Source: an uncultured Prevotella sp. (GTDB lineage: Bacteria; Bacteroidota; Bacteroidia; Bacteroidales; Bacteroidaceae). Taken from it: 54,054 bases of DNA. The notes beneath the pieces are model-generated. The model saw only the letters and a program-made list of their open reading frames with translations. It was not told where the DNA came from and made no database searches. The stretch is from contig OMXK01000019.1 in the NCBI GenBank assembly GCA_900314995.1, positions 1 through 54,054 on the forward strand, in the 5' to 3' direction. A program made the translations under genes and the position numbers. Shown one piece after another: positions 7,815 through 16,679 of this stretch (position 1 is its first letter; each line of letters opens with the position of its first letter).

Positions 7815-9648
7815 ATGCTATACGTCGTTCTTGTATATTCTTAGCCCTCGCCTCGGAAGCCTCAGAAAGCTTGCCGTGAATGTACTGTTCCATCAGCAGA
7901 CCACCGATAGGCACGCCATAAGTAGCACCCCAGCCACCGTTCTCCACGTAGACTGCGACAGCAATCTGGGGATTGTTCATTGGCGCAAAGCCCATGAAGA
8001 CTGAGTGGTCATGACCTTTATTCTGTGCCGTACCCGTCTTGCCGCAAGCCTCGAAGTCGTAGCGAGCGAGTTCATGACAAGTACCTCCAAGTGCTGAGGA
8101 ACGCATGCCCTGTACCACATATTCATAGGCACTCTTATCGGCCTTGGTATAGTGGCGGCGGGTAAAAGTGGTATCGAGGGGTTCACCCTGCACCTTCTTC
8201 ACCACATGGGGCACATAGTAATAGCCGCGATTGGCAATCGTGGCACCGAGGTTTGCAATCTGAAGGGGCGTGAGCAGCACCTCACCCTGTCCGATGGCGA
8301 TAGAAATCACCGTCAAACCATTCCACGAACCCTTATAAGCCTTGTCGTAGAACTGGGCATTGGGAATCAGACCTCGTTTCTCGCCTGGCAAATCGATGCC
8401 TAGTTTATAGCCAAACCCCATCGACACCATATAGTCGCGCCAAGTGTTCATCGCATTCTGCACCGTGCCATATTTAGAGATATTGGTATTGATCATGTGG
8501 TAGAGTCCCCAGCAGAAGAAGCCGTTACACGATGTGCTCAAAGCGGGCACCAGCGGCAGCGGGGCTGCATGACCGTGACAGCCTACATGCAAGCCCTTGA
8601 AATTGAAGCCATGCCCACAGGGGTAAGGTGTGGTGGGGGTGATGATACCTTCGGAGAGGAAAGTGAGCCCTTGCGAGGTCTTAAACGTTGAACCTGGTGG
8701 ATAGAGACCCATGATACTGCGATTGAGCAAGGGCTTCCATACGTCCTGGGAGAGCAGACGATGATTCTTGGAGCGTTGACGGCCAACCATCATACGGGGA
8801 TCGTAAGAGGGCGACGACACCATACAGAGCACTTCGCCTGTAGAGGGTTCGATGGCGACAATACTGCCAATCTTGCCTTCCATCAGACGTTCGCCCAGGG
8901 CCTGAAGGTTTGCATCGATTCCCAGCGTCAGGTTCTTACCTGGCTGCGCACGCTGATCGAACTCGCCGTTGCGATAACGTCCCTGCACACGACCGTGAGC
9001 ATCGCGCAAGAGAATCTGTATACCCTTCACACCACGCAGCTGTTTCTCGTATGAACGCTCGATACCGAGTTTTCCGATATAGTCACCTGGCTGGTAGTAG
9101 TCATCCTCCTCGATGTCGGCAGGCGATACCTCAGCCACATCACCCAGCACATGGGCGCCCATCGAATACTGATACTGGCGCACGCTGCGCTTCTGAACAT
9201 AGAAGCCCGGGAAACGGAACATCTTCTCCTGGAAGATACTGAAGTCCTTATCCGAGAGTTGGCTCATAAAAATCTGCTGGGTGAAACGCGAATAACCCGG
9301 ATTACGGTTACGATCCTTGATAGTAGCCATGCGACGGTCGAATTCCTGGCGGGTAATGCCAAGTGTCTGGCAGAACTCAAGGGTATCGAGGCGACCCTTG
9401 ATTTCATTCATCACCACCATGATATCGTAAGCAGGCTGGTTATACACCAGCAGTTTACCAGTTCTGTCGAGAATGGCGCCACGCGAGGGATATTCGATTT
9501 TCTTGAGGAAGGCATTAGAATCGGCACTCTTCTTATAGTCGTCGCTCGTAATCTGGAGCATGAAGAGGCGGATGGTATAGACAATCACTATCAGGATGGC
9601 TATACCAGCTATGACGAAACGCCTATACGCAAGACCATTATCTTTCAC
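7795..9648 (-). CDS. mrdA: penicillin-binding protein 2 (elongation transpeptidase)
   Basis: A 617-residue class B PBP with an N-terminal membrane anchor (about residues 11-32), a dimerisation/pedestal region and a transpeptidase domain. Catalytic motifs are complete: SxxK as Ser320-Thr-Phe-Lys323, SxN as SCN in LSTSCNGFFCWG, and KTGT in CGKTGTAQNKGHDHSVF. It crosslinks side-wall peptidoglycan with RodA and MreB/C/D. The start overlaps the mreD stop by 4 bases and the end overlaps the rodA start. Confidence 0.95.
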   Translation of the reverse strand: MKDNGLAYRRFVIAGIAILIVIVYTIRLFMLQITSDDYKKSADSNAFLKKIEYPSRGAILDRTGKLLVYNQPAYDIMVVMNEIKGRLDTLEFCQTLGITRQEFDRRMATIKDRNRNPGYSRFTQQIFMSQLSDKDFSIFQEKMFRFPGFYVQKRSVRQYQYSMGAHVLGDVAEVSPADIEEDDYYQPGDYIGKLGIERSYEKQLRGVKGIQILLRDAHGRVQGRYRNGEFDQRAQPGKNLTLGIDANLQALGERLMEGKIGSIVAIEPSTGEVLCMVSSPSYDPRMMVGRQRSKNHRLLSQDVWKPLLNRSIMGLYPPGSTFKTSQGLTFLSEGIITPTTPYPCGHGFNFKGLHVGCHGHAAPLPLVPALSTSCNGFFCWGLYHMINTNISKYGTVQNAMNTWRDYMVSMGFGYKLGIDLPGEKRGLIPNAQFYDKAYKGSWNGLTVISIAIGQGEVLLTPLQIANLGATIANRGYYYVPHVVKKVQGEPLDTTFTRRHYTKADKSAYEYVVQGMRSSALGGTCHELARYDFEACGKTGTAQNKGHDHSVFMGFAPMNNPQIAVAVYVENGGWGATYGVPIGGLLMEQYIHGKLSEASEARAKNIQERRIAYGTTDR

Positions 9649-10139
9649 TTTGCGCGAACACTTTCGATAGTCAGGACAAACAAAAGAGTAAGCAGGGCGC
9701 TACTGAAAGCTCGGAGCAGCCACATCTGCCATTCAAAGAAGTTGAAAGCCTCCAAGGCGAAGAACACCACACAGTAGATACTGATGAGAATAACACTGAA
9801 CGTTACAAACTTACTGAAACCCATCGTCGCAATCGACACTTTCATGTTTTCTGCAGAATCTCGTGGTGTGAGCGTCTCCAACAAATAGGGCTGAATGATG
9901 GCAATAAGTGTCAGTGTGCCTGCTGCCAGACCTGGGGTATTCGTAAATATATCAAGCATCAGTCCCAAGAGAAAGCTATACACAAGAATGATCCACTTCG
10001 GCATACCGCGACGAAAGGTGATTACAAAAAGCACGTAGAGCAATGGTGTAGCAACCTGAAACAAATGGATATTGTTCAGGATCAGCACCTGTGACAGTAG
10101 GAGCACCACAAACATTATGACTCGTTCTATATGTTCCAT
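9645..10139 (-). CDS. mreD: rod shape-determining protein MreD
   Basis: A 164-residue integral membrane protein with about five to six hydrophobic helices and little conserved sequence otherwise. The call rests on its size, hydrophobicity, the PKWIILVYSFLLGLMLDIF segment typical of MreD, and the position between mreC (4-base gap) and mrdA (4-base overlap). Confidence 0.88.
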   Translation of the reverse strand: MEHIERVIMFVVLLLSQVLILNNIHLFQVATPLLYVLFVITFRRGMPKWIILVYSFLLGLMLDIFTNTPGLAAGTLTLIAIIQPYLLETLTPRDSAENMKVSIATMGFSKFVTFSVILISIYCVVFFALEAFNFFEWQMWLLRAFSSALLTLLFVLTIESVRAK

Positions 10140-10143
10140 CGCA

Positions 10144-11016
10144 CTATTGTCTATTCTGGGTTACACTGACAGAGTCACGCGCTGCCTGCATCAAGGAAGC
10201 ACGTTCGGCTATACTCTTGTCGCTAATCACACACACATTCCTTAAGCGAGAGAAATCAGTACTCAGCCGCACCTTCAGCTTATACGACAGACCATCTTGC
10301 GAGTTGTACGCCTGCTCAATCTTTCCCACAAGCACGCCTGAGGGGAAAATCGAGGAGAAACCGCTAGTCTCTACCCACTCGCCCAGCTTAAACCGTGCAT
10401 GGCGCGGCACATCCTCGACATAAGCCACGGAAGGGTCGCCCCCATACCAGTGGAGATAGCCGAAATAGCCACGATTGCGAATAGCACAGCTGATGCGCGA
10501 CGAGGAGACATTAAGGACGGGAATCACGACGGCATAATGGTCGGAAGTCATGTAGACCACACCTACCACACCATTGCCACAGGCTACACCCATATCAACC
10601 TCTACCCCGTCGGCACGACCTTTGTCGATCGTCATCAGATTATCCGACTTATTCAGCGAGTTATCAACGACCTTGGCAGGAATCACCTTATACTGGCTCA
10701 GGAAAGCCAGCTCGTTGCGTTCCATCACCGTCGTGTCGTTCGTCAAGTCATTATAGAGTCTGCGCAACTGGTCTACCTGTCGCTCAAGATACATGTTGCG
10801 GAGCATGAGGGCCTTATTTTCTTCGCCAAGACGGAAATGGGCGGTGACATCACTCTCCCACTCATATATCTTACCCGTCATTACATTAGCCGACGAAAGC
10901 CACACACTACCTTGATAACTGTTATACTTAAACAACAGAACACCACTGACTACCTCCAAAAAGATGAAGAGCAGCCAGTGATGATACATTTTCAGGAAAT
11001 CCAGCAGGTTGCGCAT
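10144..11016 (-). CDS. mreC: rod shape-determining protein MreC
   Basis: A 290-residue single-pass periplasmic protein: membrane helix at about residues 12-28, a coiled-coil stretch (ALMLRNMYLERQVDQLRRLYND), then the beta-barrel domains with LMTIDKGRADGVEVDMGV and ETSGFSSIFPSGVLVGKIE, characteristic MreC motifs. It links MreB and MreD to PBP2 and activates it. It sits 19 bases downstream of mreB. Confidence 0.93.
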   Translation of the reverse strand: MRNLLDFLKMYHHWLLFIFLEVVSGVLLFKYNSYQGSVWLSSANVMTGKIYEWESDVTAHFRLGEENKALMLRNMYLERQVDQLRRLYNDLTNDTTVMERNELAFLSQYKVIPAKVVDNSLNKSDNLMTIDKGRADGVEVDMGVACGNGVVGVVYMTSDHYAVVIPVLNVSSSRISCAIRNRGYFGYLHWYGGDPSVAYVEDVPRHARFKLGEWVETSGFSSIFPSGVLVGKIEQAYNSQDGLSYKLKVRLSTDFSRLRNVCVISDKSIAERASLMQAARDSVSVTQNRQ

Positions 11017-11035
11017 TCCCAGATTATTTTTTTAC

Positions 11036-12058
11036 TTATCGCATCAGGAAGTTGAAGCGGTCCACATTCTTCAGGGCGATACCGGCACCCTTTGCCACGC
11101 TGTGGAGGGGATCCTCAGGAACATGGAACTCGATATGCATCTTCTCCTCCAGACGTTTGTCAAGACCACGAAGCAGTGCACCGCCACCAGCCAGATAGAT
11201 GCCATTCTTCACGATATCGGCATACAGCTCAGGAGGTGTATTCTCGAGGGCAGAAAGCACTGCGTTCTCAATCTTCGAAACGGTCTTATCAAGACAGTGG
11301 GCAATCTCCTGATAGCATACGGGCACCTCCATTGGCAAAGCCGTAATACGGTTAGGACCATGGACAACGTAGTCTTCAGGTGCATCCTCACCCAGATCCG
11401 TCAGAGCAGAACCTACGGCTATCTTGATACGCTCGGCCATACGCTCAGAAACCTTCACATTGTGCTGACGATACATATACTCCTGAATATCAGCAGTCAG
11501 ATCGTCACCAGCAGTACGGATGGAGTTGTTGGCTACGATACCGCCCAGCGAGATGACGGCAATCTCTGTAGAACCGCCACCGATATCAACAATCATATTT
11601 CCTTCCGGAGCCTCAACATCGATGCCGATACCGATAGCAGCAGCCATCGGCTCGAAAATCAGATATACATCGCGACCGTCAGCATGTTCGGCAGAGTCGC
11701 GCACAGCACGAAGCTCCACCTCGGTAGAACCAGAGGGTACACCAATCACCATACGCAGAGAGGGAGAGAATAGACGGTTTCCCGTATGTACCATCTTTAT
11801 CAGTCCGCGCATCATCTGCTCACAGGCGGAGAAGTCGGCAATCACGCCATCGCGCAGCGGACGTACAGTACGGATATTCTCATGTGTCTTCTCATACATC
11901 ATCTTCGCCTCACTACCAACAGCTATCATCTTATCAGTGCGGCGATCAAGGGCAACGACCGAAGGCTCATCAACCACAATCTTATCATCACTGATAATGA
12001 TGGTATTGGCCGTTCCCAGGTCCATTGCAATCTCCTGGACAAAACTAAAAAATCCCAT
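11036..12058 (-). CDS. mreB: rod shape-determining actin homologue MreB
   Basis: A 340-residue bacterial actin that organises cell-wall elongation. Seen: phosphate-1 motif MDLGTANTIIISDDK near residue 12, RPLRDGVIADF, VIGVPSGSTEVELRAVRDSA, phosphate-2 MIVDIGGGSTEIAVISLGG, and the C-terminal YLAGGGALLRGLDKRL adenosine motif. Its start lies 23 bases after the end of the IMP cyclohydrolase gene, with no promoter-like sequence between, so it is probably transcribed with it. Confidence 0.97.
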   Translation of the reverse strand: MGFFSFVQEIAMDLGTANTIIISDDKIVVDEPSVVALDRRTDKMIAVGSEAKMMYEKTHENIRTVRPLRDGVIADFSACEQMMRGLIKMVHTGNRLFSPSLRMVIGVPSGSTEVELRAVRDSAEHADGRDVYLIFEPMAAAIGIGIDVEAPEGNMIVDIGGGSTEIAVISLGGIVANNSIRTAGDDLTADIQEYMYRQHNVKVSERMAERIKIAVGSALTDLGEDAPEDYVVHGPNRITALPMEVPVCYQEIAHCLDKTVSKIENAVLSALENTPPELYADIVKNGIYLAGGGALLRGLDKRLEEKMHIEFHVPEDPLHSVAKGAGIALKNVDRFNFLMR

Positions 12059-12081
12059 TCTTTTTACCTTTATACCTATTA

Positions 12082-12675
12082 TTATTTTTCAAACCAAGCG
12101 TTAATCGCTGTGTCGTAATGCGAGCTCACGCCAAAGGCACGCGTAGCGAACATACGGCGCTGAGCCTTCGTAGTCTCGGCACCCTGCTTCTGAAGAATAT
12201 CCAACAGTACACCATATTCAGCCTTGCTCGGAACAATCACCACATCGTTGAAGTTCTTTGCTCCAGCACGGATCAGCGAGATACCGCCGATATCGATCTT
12301 CTCGATGATATCTTCCTCGGAAGCGCCACTGGCTACCGTCTGTTCAAATGGATAGAGATCCACAATCACCAAATCGATTTCAGGAATCTCATACTGCTGC
12401 ATCTGGGCAATATCACCCTCGTTTTCACGACGGCCCAGGATACCTCCGAACACCTTCGGATGCAAGGTCTTCACACGGCCACCAAGAATCGAAGGATACG
12501 TCGTAACGTCCTCTACTTTCTGGCACTCATAGCCGAGTGATTCAATAAACTTCTGCGTACCACCTGTAGACAGGAACTTTACGCCCTCCTCATTCAATTT
12601 CTTGAGCAGTTCGTCAAGACCATCCTTGTGGAATACCGACACCAATGCGGTCTTAATTCTCTTTGTATCAGCCAT
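12082..12675 (-). CDS. purH: stand-alone IMP cyclohydrolase (N-terminal PurH domain only)
   Basis: A 197-residue protein equal to the MGS-like IMP cyclohydrolase half of the usual bifunctional PurH (about 500 residues). Seen: the start IKTALVSVFHKDGLDELLKK, FLSTGGTQKF, GGRVKTLHPKVFGGILGRR, DLVIVDLYPFEQTV, IDIGGISLIRAGAKNF and the end HYDTAINAWFEK, where the bifunctional protein would continue into the AICAR formyltransferase domain. The stop is clean and mreB begins 23 bases later, so no transformylase remnant is present. It should close the IMP ring from FAICAR; the formyltransferase must be encoded elsewhere. First gene of the mre transcription unit. Confidence 0.93.
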   Translation of the reverse strand: MADTKRIKTALVSVFHKDGLDELLKKLNEEGVKFLSTGGTQKFIESLGYECQKVEDVTTYPSILGGRVKTLHPKVFGGILGRRENEGDIAQMQQYEIPEIDLVIVDLYPFEQTVASGASEEDIIEKIDIGGISLIRAGAKNFNDVVIVPSKAEYGVLLDILQKQGAETTKAQRRMFATRAFGVSSHYDTAINAWFEK

Positions 12676-12684
12676 TTTTGTTTG

Positions 12685-12708
12685 TTATAACGTTATAAAT
12701 TCGAATTT
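12685..12708 (-). promoter_or_regulatory. two overlapping perfect palindromes in the purH-mreB leader
   Basis: TTATAACGTTATAA (12685-12698) is a perfect 14-base palindrome and AAATTCGAATTT (12697-12708) a perfect 12-base one, sharing two bases. Both lie between the -7 element (12715-12722) and the purH start, a typical place for a repressor operator. No regulator is assigned. Confidence 0.45.
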
Positions 12709-12714
12709 AGGCTG

Positions 12715-12722
12715 CAAAGTTA
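12715..12722 (-). promoter_or_regulatory. Bacteroidetes -7 element for purH and the mre operon
   Basis: TAACTTTG on the minus strand (exact TAnnTTTG), 39 bases before the purH ATG. Confidence 0.55.
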
Positions 12723-12812
12723 CAAAAAGAAAACGGATTAATCTGCATTTTCCTTCCGAAAAATGTGATTAATCCGTGTTAAAATATTCTAGGTCAATCT
12801 TATACTTCTGAC

Positions 12813-13850
12813 TTAAATCAGGTTCATCCCCAGTTTCTTGCAATCCTGGCGCATTTCCTCAGGCCAGATTGACGCTTGGATTTCTCCGATATGCCCCTTG
12901 TGGAGCAAGACCATACAAAGACGACTTTGGCCGATACCACCGCCAATAGAAAGCGGGAGCTCTCCCTGTAACAATTTCTGATGGAAATACAATTGCTCGC
13001 GGTCTTCCTTACCCTCGAGTTTAAGCTGGCGCAGCAAACTCTCCTTGTCTACGCGGATACCCATCGATGACAGTTCAAAACTACGTCCCAATACGGGATA
13101 CCAGATCAGAATATCGCCATTCAGTCCCTCAAGACCGTTCTCTGCTACCGTCGACCAGTCATCATAGTCAGGGGCACGTCCGTCGTGCTTCTCTCCATTC
13201 GACAACTTACCGCCAATACCTATAATAAACACCGCTCCATAAGCCTCGCAGATAGCATCCTCACGCTCCTTCGGCGTCTTGTCAGGATACATCTTCAGCA
13301 ATTCCTCGGAATGGATGAAATGGATCTTCTCCGGCAGGAAAGGTTTGATCTGCGGATAAGTCTCACACGTCAGATACTCCGTCCTGAGGATGGCGGCATA
13401 GATGCGTTCTACGATATTCTTCAGGAAAGCCACTGTGCGGTCTTCCTTCTTGATCACTGCCTCCCAGTCCCATTGGTCTACATATAGCGAATGCAGGTTA
13501 TCCAGTTCCTCATCAGCACGGATGGCATTCATATCGGTATAGATGCCATAGCCCGGTTCTATCTGGTACTCTGCCAATGAAAGGCGCTTCCATTTTGCCA
13601 GCGAATGAACCACCTCTGCCTGAGCATCGCCCAAATCCTTAATCGGGAAACTCACGGCACGCTCCACACCGTTCAGGTCATCATTGATTCCAAGACCCTT
13701 CAACACGAACAGCGGCGCAGTGACACGACGCAGCCTCAACTCCGTAGAAAGGTTCTGCTGAAAGAAATCCTTGATCAGTTTGATACCCTGCTCCGTCTGC
13801 TTCATGTCCAGCAACGGCTCATACATCACCGGCTTGATAACTTGTCCCAT
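12813..13850 (-). CDS. asnA: aspartate-ammonia ligase (asparagine synthetase A)
   Basis: A 345-residue class II aminoacyl-synthetase-like enzyme that makes asparagine from aspartate, ammonia and ATP. Seen: QGIKLIKDFFQQNL near the start, RVTAPLFVLKGLGINDDLNG, AEVVHSLAKWKRLSL, YGIYTDMNAIRADEELDN, SLYVDQWDWE and the C-terminal LSIGGGIGQSRLCMVLL, in AsnA order and length. Single gene with its own promoter; a 210-base gap separates it from tRNA-Arg. Confidence 0.96.
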   Translation of the reverse strand: MGQVIKPVMYEPLLDMKQTEQGIKLIKDFFQQNLSTELRLRRVTAPLFVLKGLGINDDLNGVERAVSFPIKDLGDAQAEVVHSLAKWKRLSLAEYQIEPGYGIYTDMNAIRADEELDNLHSLYVDQWDWEAVIKKEDRTVAFLKNIVERIYAAILRTEYLTCETYPQIKPFLPEKIHFIHSEELLKMYPDKTPKEREDAICEAYGAVFIIGIGGKLSNGEKHDGRAPDYDDWSTVAENGLEGLNGDILIWYPVLGRSFELSSMGIRVDKESLLRQLKLEGKEDREQLYFHQKLLQGELPLSIGGGIGQSRLCMVLLHKGHIGEIQASIWPEEMRQDCKKLGMNLI

Positions 13851-13876
13851 ATTTCTGTTTATGTTTAATTTGGCCG

Positions 13877-13884
13877 CAAAGATA
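13877..13884 (-). promoter_or_regulatory. Bacteroidetes -7 element for asnA
   Basis: TATCTTTG on the minus strand, 26 bases from the asnA start. Confidence 0.55.
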
Positions 13885-14009
13885 CATAATTAATATCAAA
13901 TTGCAAGGAAAAATTGGAATTTATTTGCAAAAACGACACAAATCCTTGATATTCGCTAACAATTTGCACACTCGCGCATTCCTTAAAAGAAATTAATTCT
14001 CAATTAGCA

Positions 14010-14042
14010 TTTGTCAATTATCAACTATTTTTCGTACCTTTG
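14010..14042 (+). promoter_or_regulatory. promoter of tRNA-Arg
   Basis: TTTG at 14010-14013 and TACCTTTG at 14035-14042 with 21 bases between, a full Bacteroidetes promoter ending 18 bases before the tRNA. Confidence 0.65.
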
Positions 14043-14060
14043 CACACGTTTTTACGAACA

Positions 14061-14134
14061 GGTCCCGTAGCTTAGCTGAATAGAGCGTCAGATTCCGGTT
14101 CTGAAGGTCTTGGGTTTGAATCCCAACGGGATCA
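14061..14134 (+). tRNA. tRNA-Arg (anticodon CCG)
   Basis: A 74-base cloverleaf. Acceptor GGTCCCG pairs with CGGGATC (one G-U), D-arm GCTT..GAGC-type, anticodon stem CAGA/TCTG with loop TTCCGGT (anticodon CCG, reads CGG), T-arm TTGGG/CCCAA with loop TTTGAAT. Discriminator A; the 3' CCA is not encoded. Single transcription unit with its own promoter and terminator. Confidence 0.95.
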
Positions 14135-14144
14135 CATACAAATG

Positions 14145-14186
14145 AAAAGACTCCGACGAAAACTTGTTTTCCGACGGAGTCTTTTT
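14145..14186 (+). terminator. Rho-independent terminator of tRNA-Arg
   Basis: AAAAGACTCCG (14145-14155) pairs with CGGAGTCTTTT (14175-14185), extended inward by a partial stem, followed by a T-run. The A-run on the other side means it could also serve the opposite strand. Confidence 0.85.
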
Positions 14187-14241
14187 CTATTTGAAACGCC
14201 TTGGTTTGTGGCTGGGCAGGGAAAGACAAATTCAATCCCAA

Positions 14242-15948
14242 TTACAGCAGTTGCTTTGCGCGTTCTAGGGCGATGTTGATGTGGGAACAGATGTTTTCCT
14301 CACCCAACATCTTGTCGAAGCCTGCGCGGTGGAGCACGGTCTGCACCTTCTCGTTGACACCTGAAAGTACGACCTGGATGCCTTCACCTTGCGACATCAG
14401 ACAGAGGTTCGTCAGGTTGTGGATACCCGTAGAGTCAACAAAAGGAACCTTACGCATTCGGATGATGCGCACCTTCGGAAGCTGACGCTGATGGCGCAGG
14501 GCTCCCATAATCTCCTCAAAGCGGTTACCTGCACCAAAGAAATAGGGGCCGTTGATCTCATAGACCTCCACGCCAGCGGGGATTGAGAGATGCTCGAGGT
14601 TACCCAACTGGAAATCGCTGTCTTCCTCCTCTGGGTTGATCTCATCGCTGATAACCTTGACATCGGTAGTCTCAGCCATACGGCGCATGAAGAGCAGACA
14701 GGCACAGATCAGTCCCACCTCGATGGCGATGGTAAGGTCGAAGATAACCGTCAGCAGGAAGGTTACCCAGAGCACGATGACATCGCTCTTAGGGTTCTTC
14801 AAAATACTCACGAAGCTTCGCCAACCGCTCATGTTATAACTCACGATGACGAGCACACCTGCCAGACACGCCATCGGGATATACTGTGCCAAAGGCATGA
14901 GGAACAGGAATATCAGCAACAGCACGGCAGCATGCACGATACCCGCGATAGGGGTACGACCGCCATTATTGATGTTGGTCATTGTACGGGCGATGGCACC
15001 CGTAGCCGGTATACCGCCGAAAATCGGCGATGCCAGGTTGGCCATTCCCTGAGCTATAAGTTCTGTGTTGGAGTCATGACGGTCACCTATCACACCATCG
15101 GCTACGGTTGCAGAAAGCAGCGACTCGATGGCACCAAGAATCGCAATGGTGATGGCTGGTGAGACAAGCCCTTTGATCACATCCCACGACAACTCCGGCA
15201 CCTGAGCGCCAGGCAGTTGGTTGGAAATCGAGAAACGGTCGCCAATGGTCTCAATAGAGCTGATGCCCATATACTGTTTCAGGAGCAAGGCGGCAATCGT
15301 CATCACAATGATGGCAATCAGCGAGCCAGGCAACTTGCGCAACACATTATTGACACGAGCCACCTTCGGCCAGAGCGCGATAACTACCACCGAGCCGATG
15401 CCCACAGCAGCACTCCACCAGTCGATCGTCGGCAGTGCACCGATATATGCAATCCACTTCTCAATGAAATCCGAAGGCACGCTGGCCATCGTCAGTCCAA
15501 AGAGATCCTTGATCTGTGTGGTAAAGATCGTCAGCGCGATACCGCTGGTGAAGCCCACGACAATCGGATACGGGATATACTTGATGATCGTACCCAGATG
15601 GAGTACACCGAACATAATCAGAAACACACCTGCCATCAGTGTGGCAATCGTAAGACCTTCGAAGCCATACTGCTGGATAATGCCGTATATAATAATAATG
15701 AACGCGCCCGTAGGACCACCAATCTGTACTTTCGATCCGCCAAAGACCGAGACAATCAGTCCTGCTACAATAGCGGTGATAATACCCTTTTCCGGCGTCA
15801 CTCCCGACGCGATACCGAAGGCGATGGCCAATGGAAGGGCCACGATACCGACAATGATGCCCGCCAGCAGATCAGTCGTAAACTGACGACGATCATAGTT
15901 CCTGAGAGTCTCAAACAGTTTCGGCTTAAATGTCAATGATGCTGTCAT
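14242..15948 (-). CDS. SulP family anion permease with STAS domain
   Basis: A 568-residue inner-membrane transporter of the SLC26/SulP family. Residues about 20-410 form the membrane domain, starting with LLAGIIVGIVALPLAIAFGIASGV and containing QIGGPTGAFIIIIYGII and NLASPIFGGIPATGAIARTMTNI, the family signature region. Residues about 450-560 form a cytoplasmic STAS domain (VRIIRMRKVPFVDSTGIHNL, with the DSTG loop). Substrate is not readable from sequence; sulfate, bicarbonate and dicarboxylates are known in the family. Single gene. Confidence 0.92.
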   Translation of the reverse strand: MTASLTFKPKLFETLRNYDRRQFTTDLLAGIIVGIVALPLAIAFGIASGVTPEKGIITAIVAGLIVSVFGGSKVQIGGPTGAFIIIIYGIIQQYGFEGLTIATLMAGVFLIMFGVLHLGTIIKYIPYPIVVGFTSGIALTIFTTQIKDLFGLTMASVPSDFIEKWIAYIGALPTIDWWSAAVGIGSVVVIALWPKVARVNNVLRKLPGSLIAIIVMTIAALLLKQYMGISSIETIGDRFSISNQLPGAQVPELSWDVIKGLVSPAITIAILGAIESLLSATVADGVIGDRHDSNTELIAQGMANLASPIFGGIPATGAIARTMTNINNGGRTPIAGIVHAAVLLLIFLFLMPLAQYIPMACLAGVLVIVSYNMSGWRSFVSILKNPKSDVIVLWVTFLLTVIFDLTIAIEVGLICACLLFMRRMAETTDVKVISDEINPEEEDSDFQLGNLEHLSIPAGVEVYEINGPYFFGAGNRFEEIMGALRHQRQLPKVRIIRMRKVPFVDSTGIHNLTNLCLMSQGEGIQVVLSGVNEKVQTVLHRAGFDKMLGEENICSHINIALERAKQLL

Positions 15949-15977
15949 AAAATACTTGTTATCTTGAAAACTTGGTG

Positions 15978-15985
15978 CAAAATTA
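15978..15985 (-). promoter_or_regulatory. Bacteroidetes -7 element for the SulP gene
   Basis: TAATTTTG on the minus strand, 29 bases from the start. Confidence 0.5.
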
Positions 15986-16038
15986 CTAAAAAAAGTTTAA
16001 AACCGCCAACAGCTGAGCCGAGTTATTCAAAAATAACG

Positions 16039-16046
16039 TAATTTTG
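16039..16046 (+). promoter_or_regulatory. Bacteroidetes -7 element for the 16101 lipoprotein gene
   Basis: TAATTTTG, 54 bases before the ATG at 16101; divergent from the SulP promoter. Confidence 0.5.
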
Positions 16047-16100
16047 TTGCCGAAAATCAAGCAGGAAACATTGTATAACTCATTAAAGATAGAAAGCATT

Positions 16101-16679
16101 ATGAAAAAAGTATTATTTGCTGTGATGGCTATGATGGCCATCGGTTTCACATCATGTGGTAACAAATCACAGGCTTCTTCTGAGGCTGCCGGTACCGAAG
16201 TAACCGTTAATGCCGACGACGAGGCTGCTGCAACCATCGATGCCCTGACAGAACAGATCGAGGCTAAGGATGCCAACAAGTTCCAGGAGGTGCTCGCCAC
16301 CGTTCAGGACAAGATCAAGGAGCTTCTCGCAAACAATCCTGAAGTGGCAAAGGAATATGTCGCCAAGGTTCAGGATTTCCTGAAGGAGAATGCTGACAAG
16401 ATCAAGGAGTTCGTTGGTGACAACGAGACCGTCAACTCTGCCATCACTGCGCTGACTGCTGCACCTGCCGATGCTATCGTCAGCGGCTTCAAGTCTGCCG
16501 TAGAGGGTATCTCAAATGCTGGTGAGGCTGCTGCCGATGCCGTTTCCGACGCTGCCAGCGATGCCAAGGATGCCGCCAAGGATAAGGCCAACGAGATTAA
16601 GGACGCCGCTAAGGAGAAGACTAACGACGCCATTGATGCTGCTGCAGAGAAGGCTAAAAACGCTCTGGGCACCAACTAA
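16101..16679 (+). CDS. lipoprotein with LEA/apolipophorin-like amphipathic helices
   Basis: A 192-residue lipoprotein: MKKVLFAVMAMMAIGFTSC carries a signal peptide and lipobox (Cys19). The mature chain is almost all predicted helix, rich in Ala, Asp, Lys and Glu. The C-terminal 55 residues are an 11-mer-like repeat (DAASDAKDAAKDKANEIKDA and on), as in late-embryogenesis-abundant and apolipophorin-type proteins. No enzyme motif is visible; a surface-associated or desiccation/stress role is only an analogy. The start is set by the signal peptide. Its stop overlaps the next start (TAATG at 16677-16681), so the two are translationally coupled. Confidence 0.75.
   Translation: MKKVLFAVMAMMAIGFTSCGNKSQASSEAAGTEVTVNADDEAAATIDALTEQIEAKDANKFQEVLATVQDKIKELLANNPEVAKEYVAKVQDFLKENADKIKEFVGDNETVNSAITALTAAPADAIVSGFKSAVEGISNAGEAAADAVSDAASDAKDAAKDKANEIKDAAKEKTNDAIDAAAEKAKNALGTN

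Noticed and set aside
12059-12081. Possible frameshifted second half of purH
   Set aside because: Only 23 bases separate the stop from mreB, so there is no room for a formyltransferase remnant; the gene ends cleanly.
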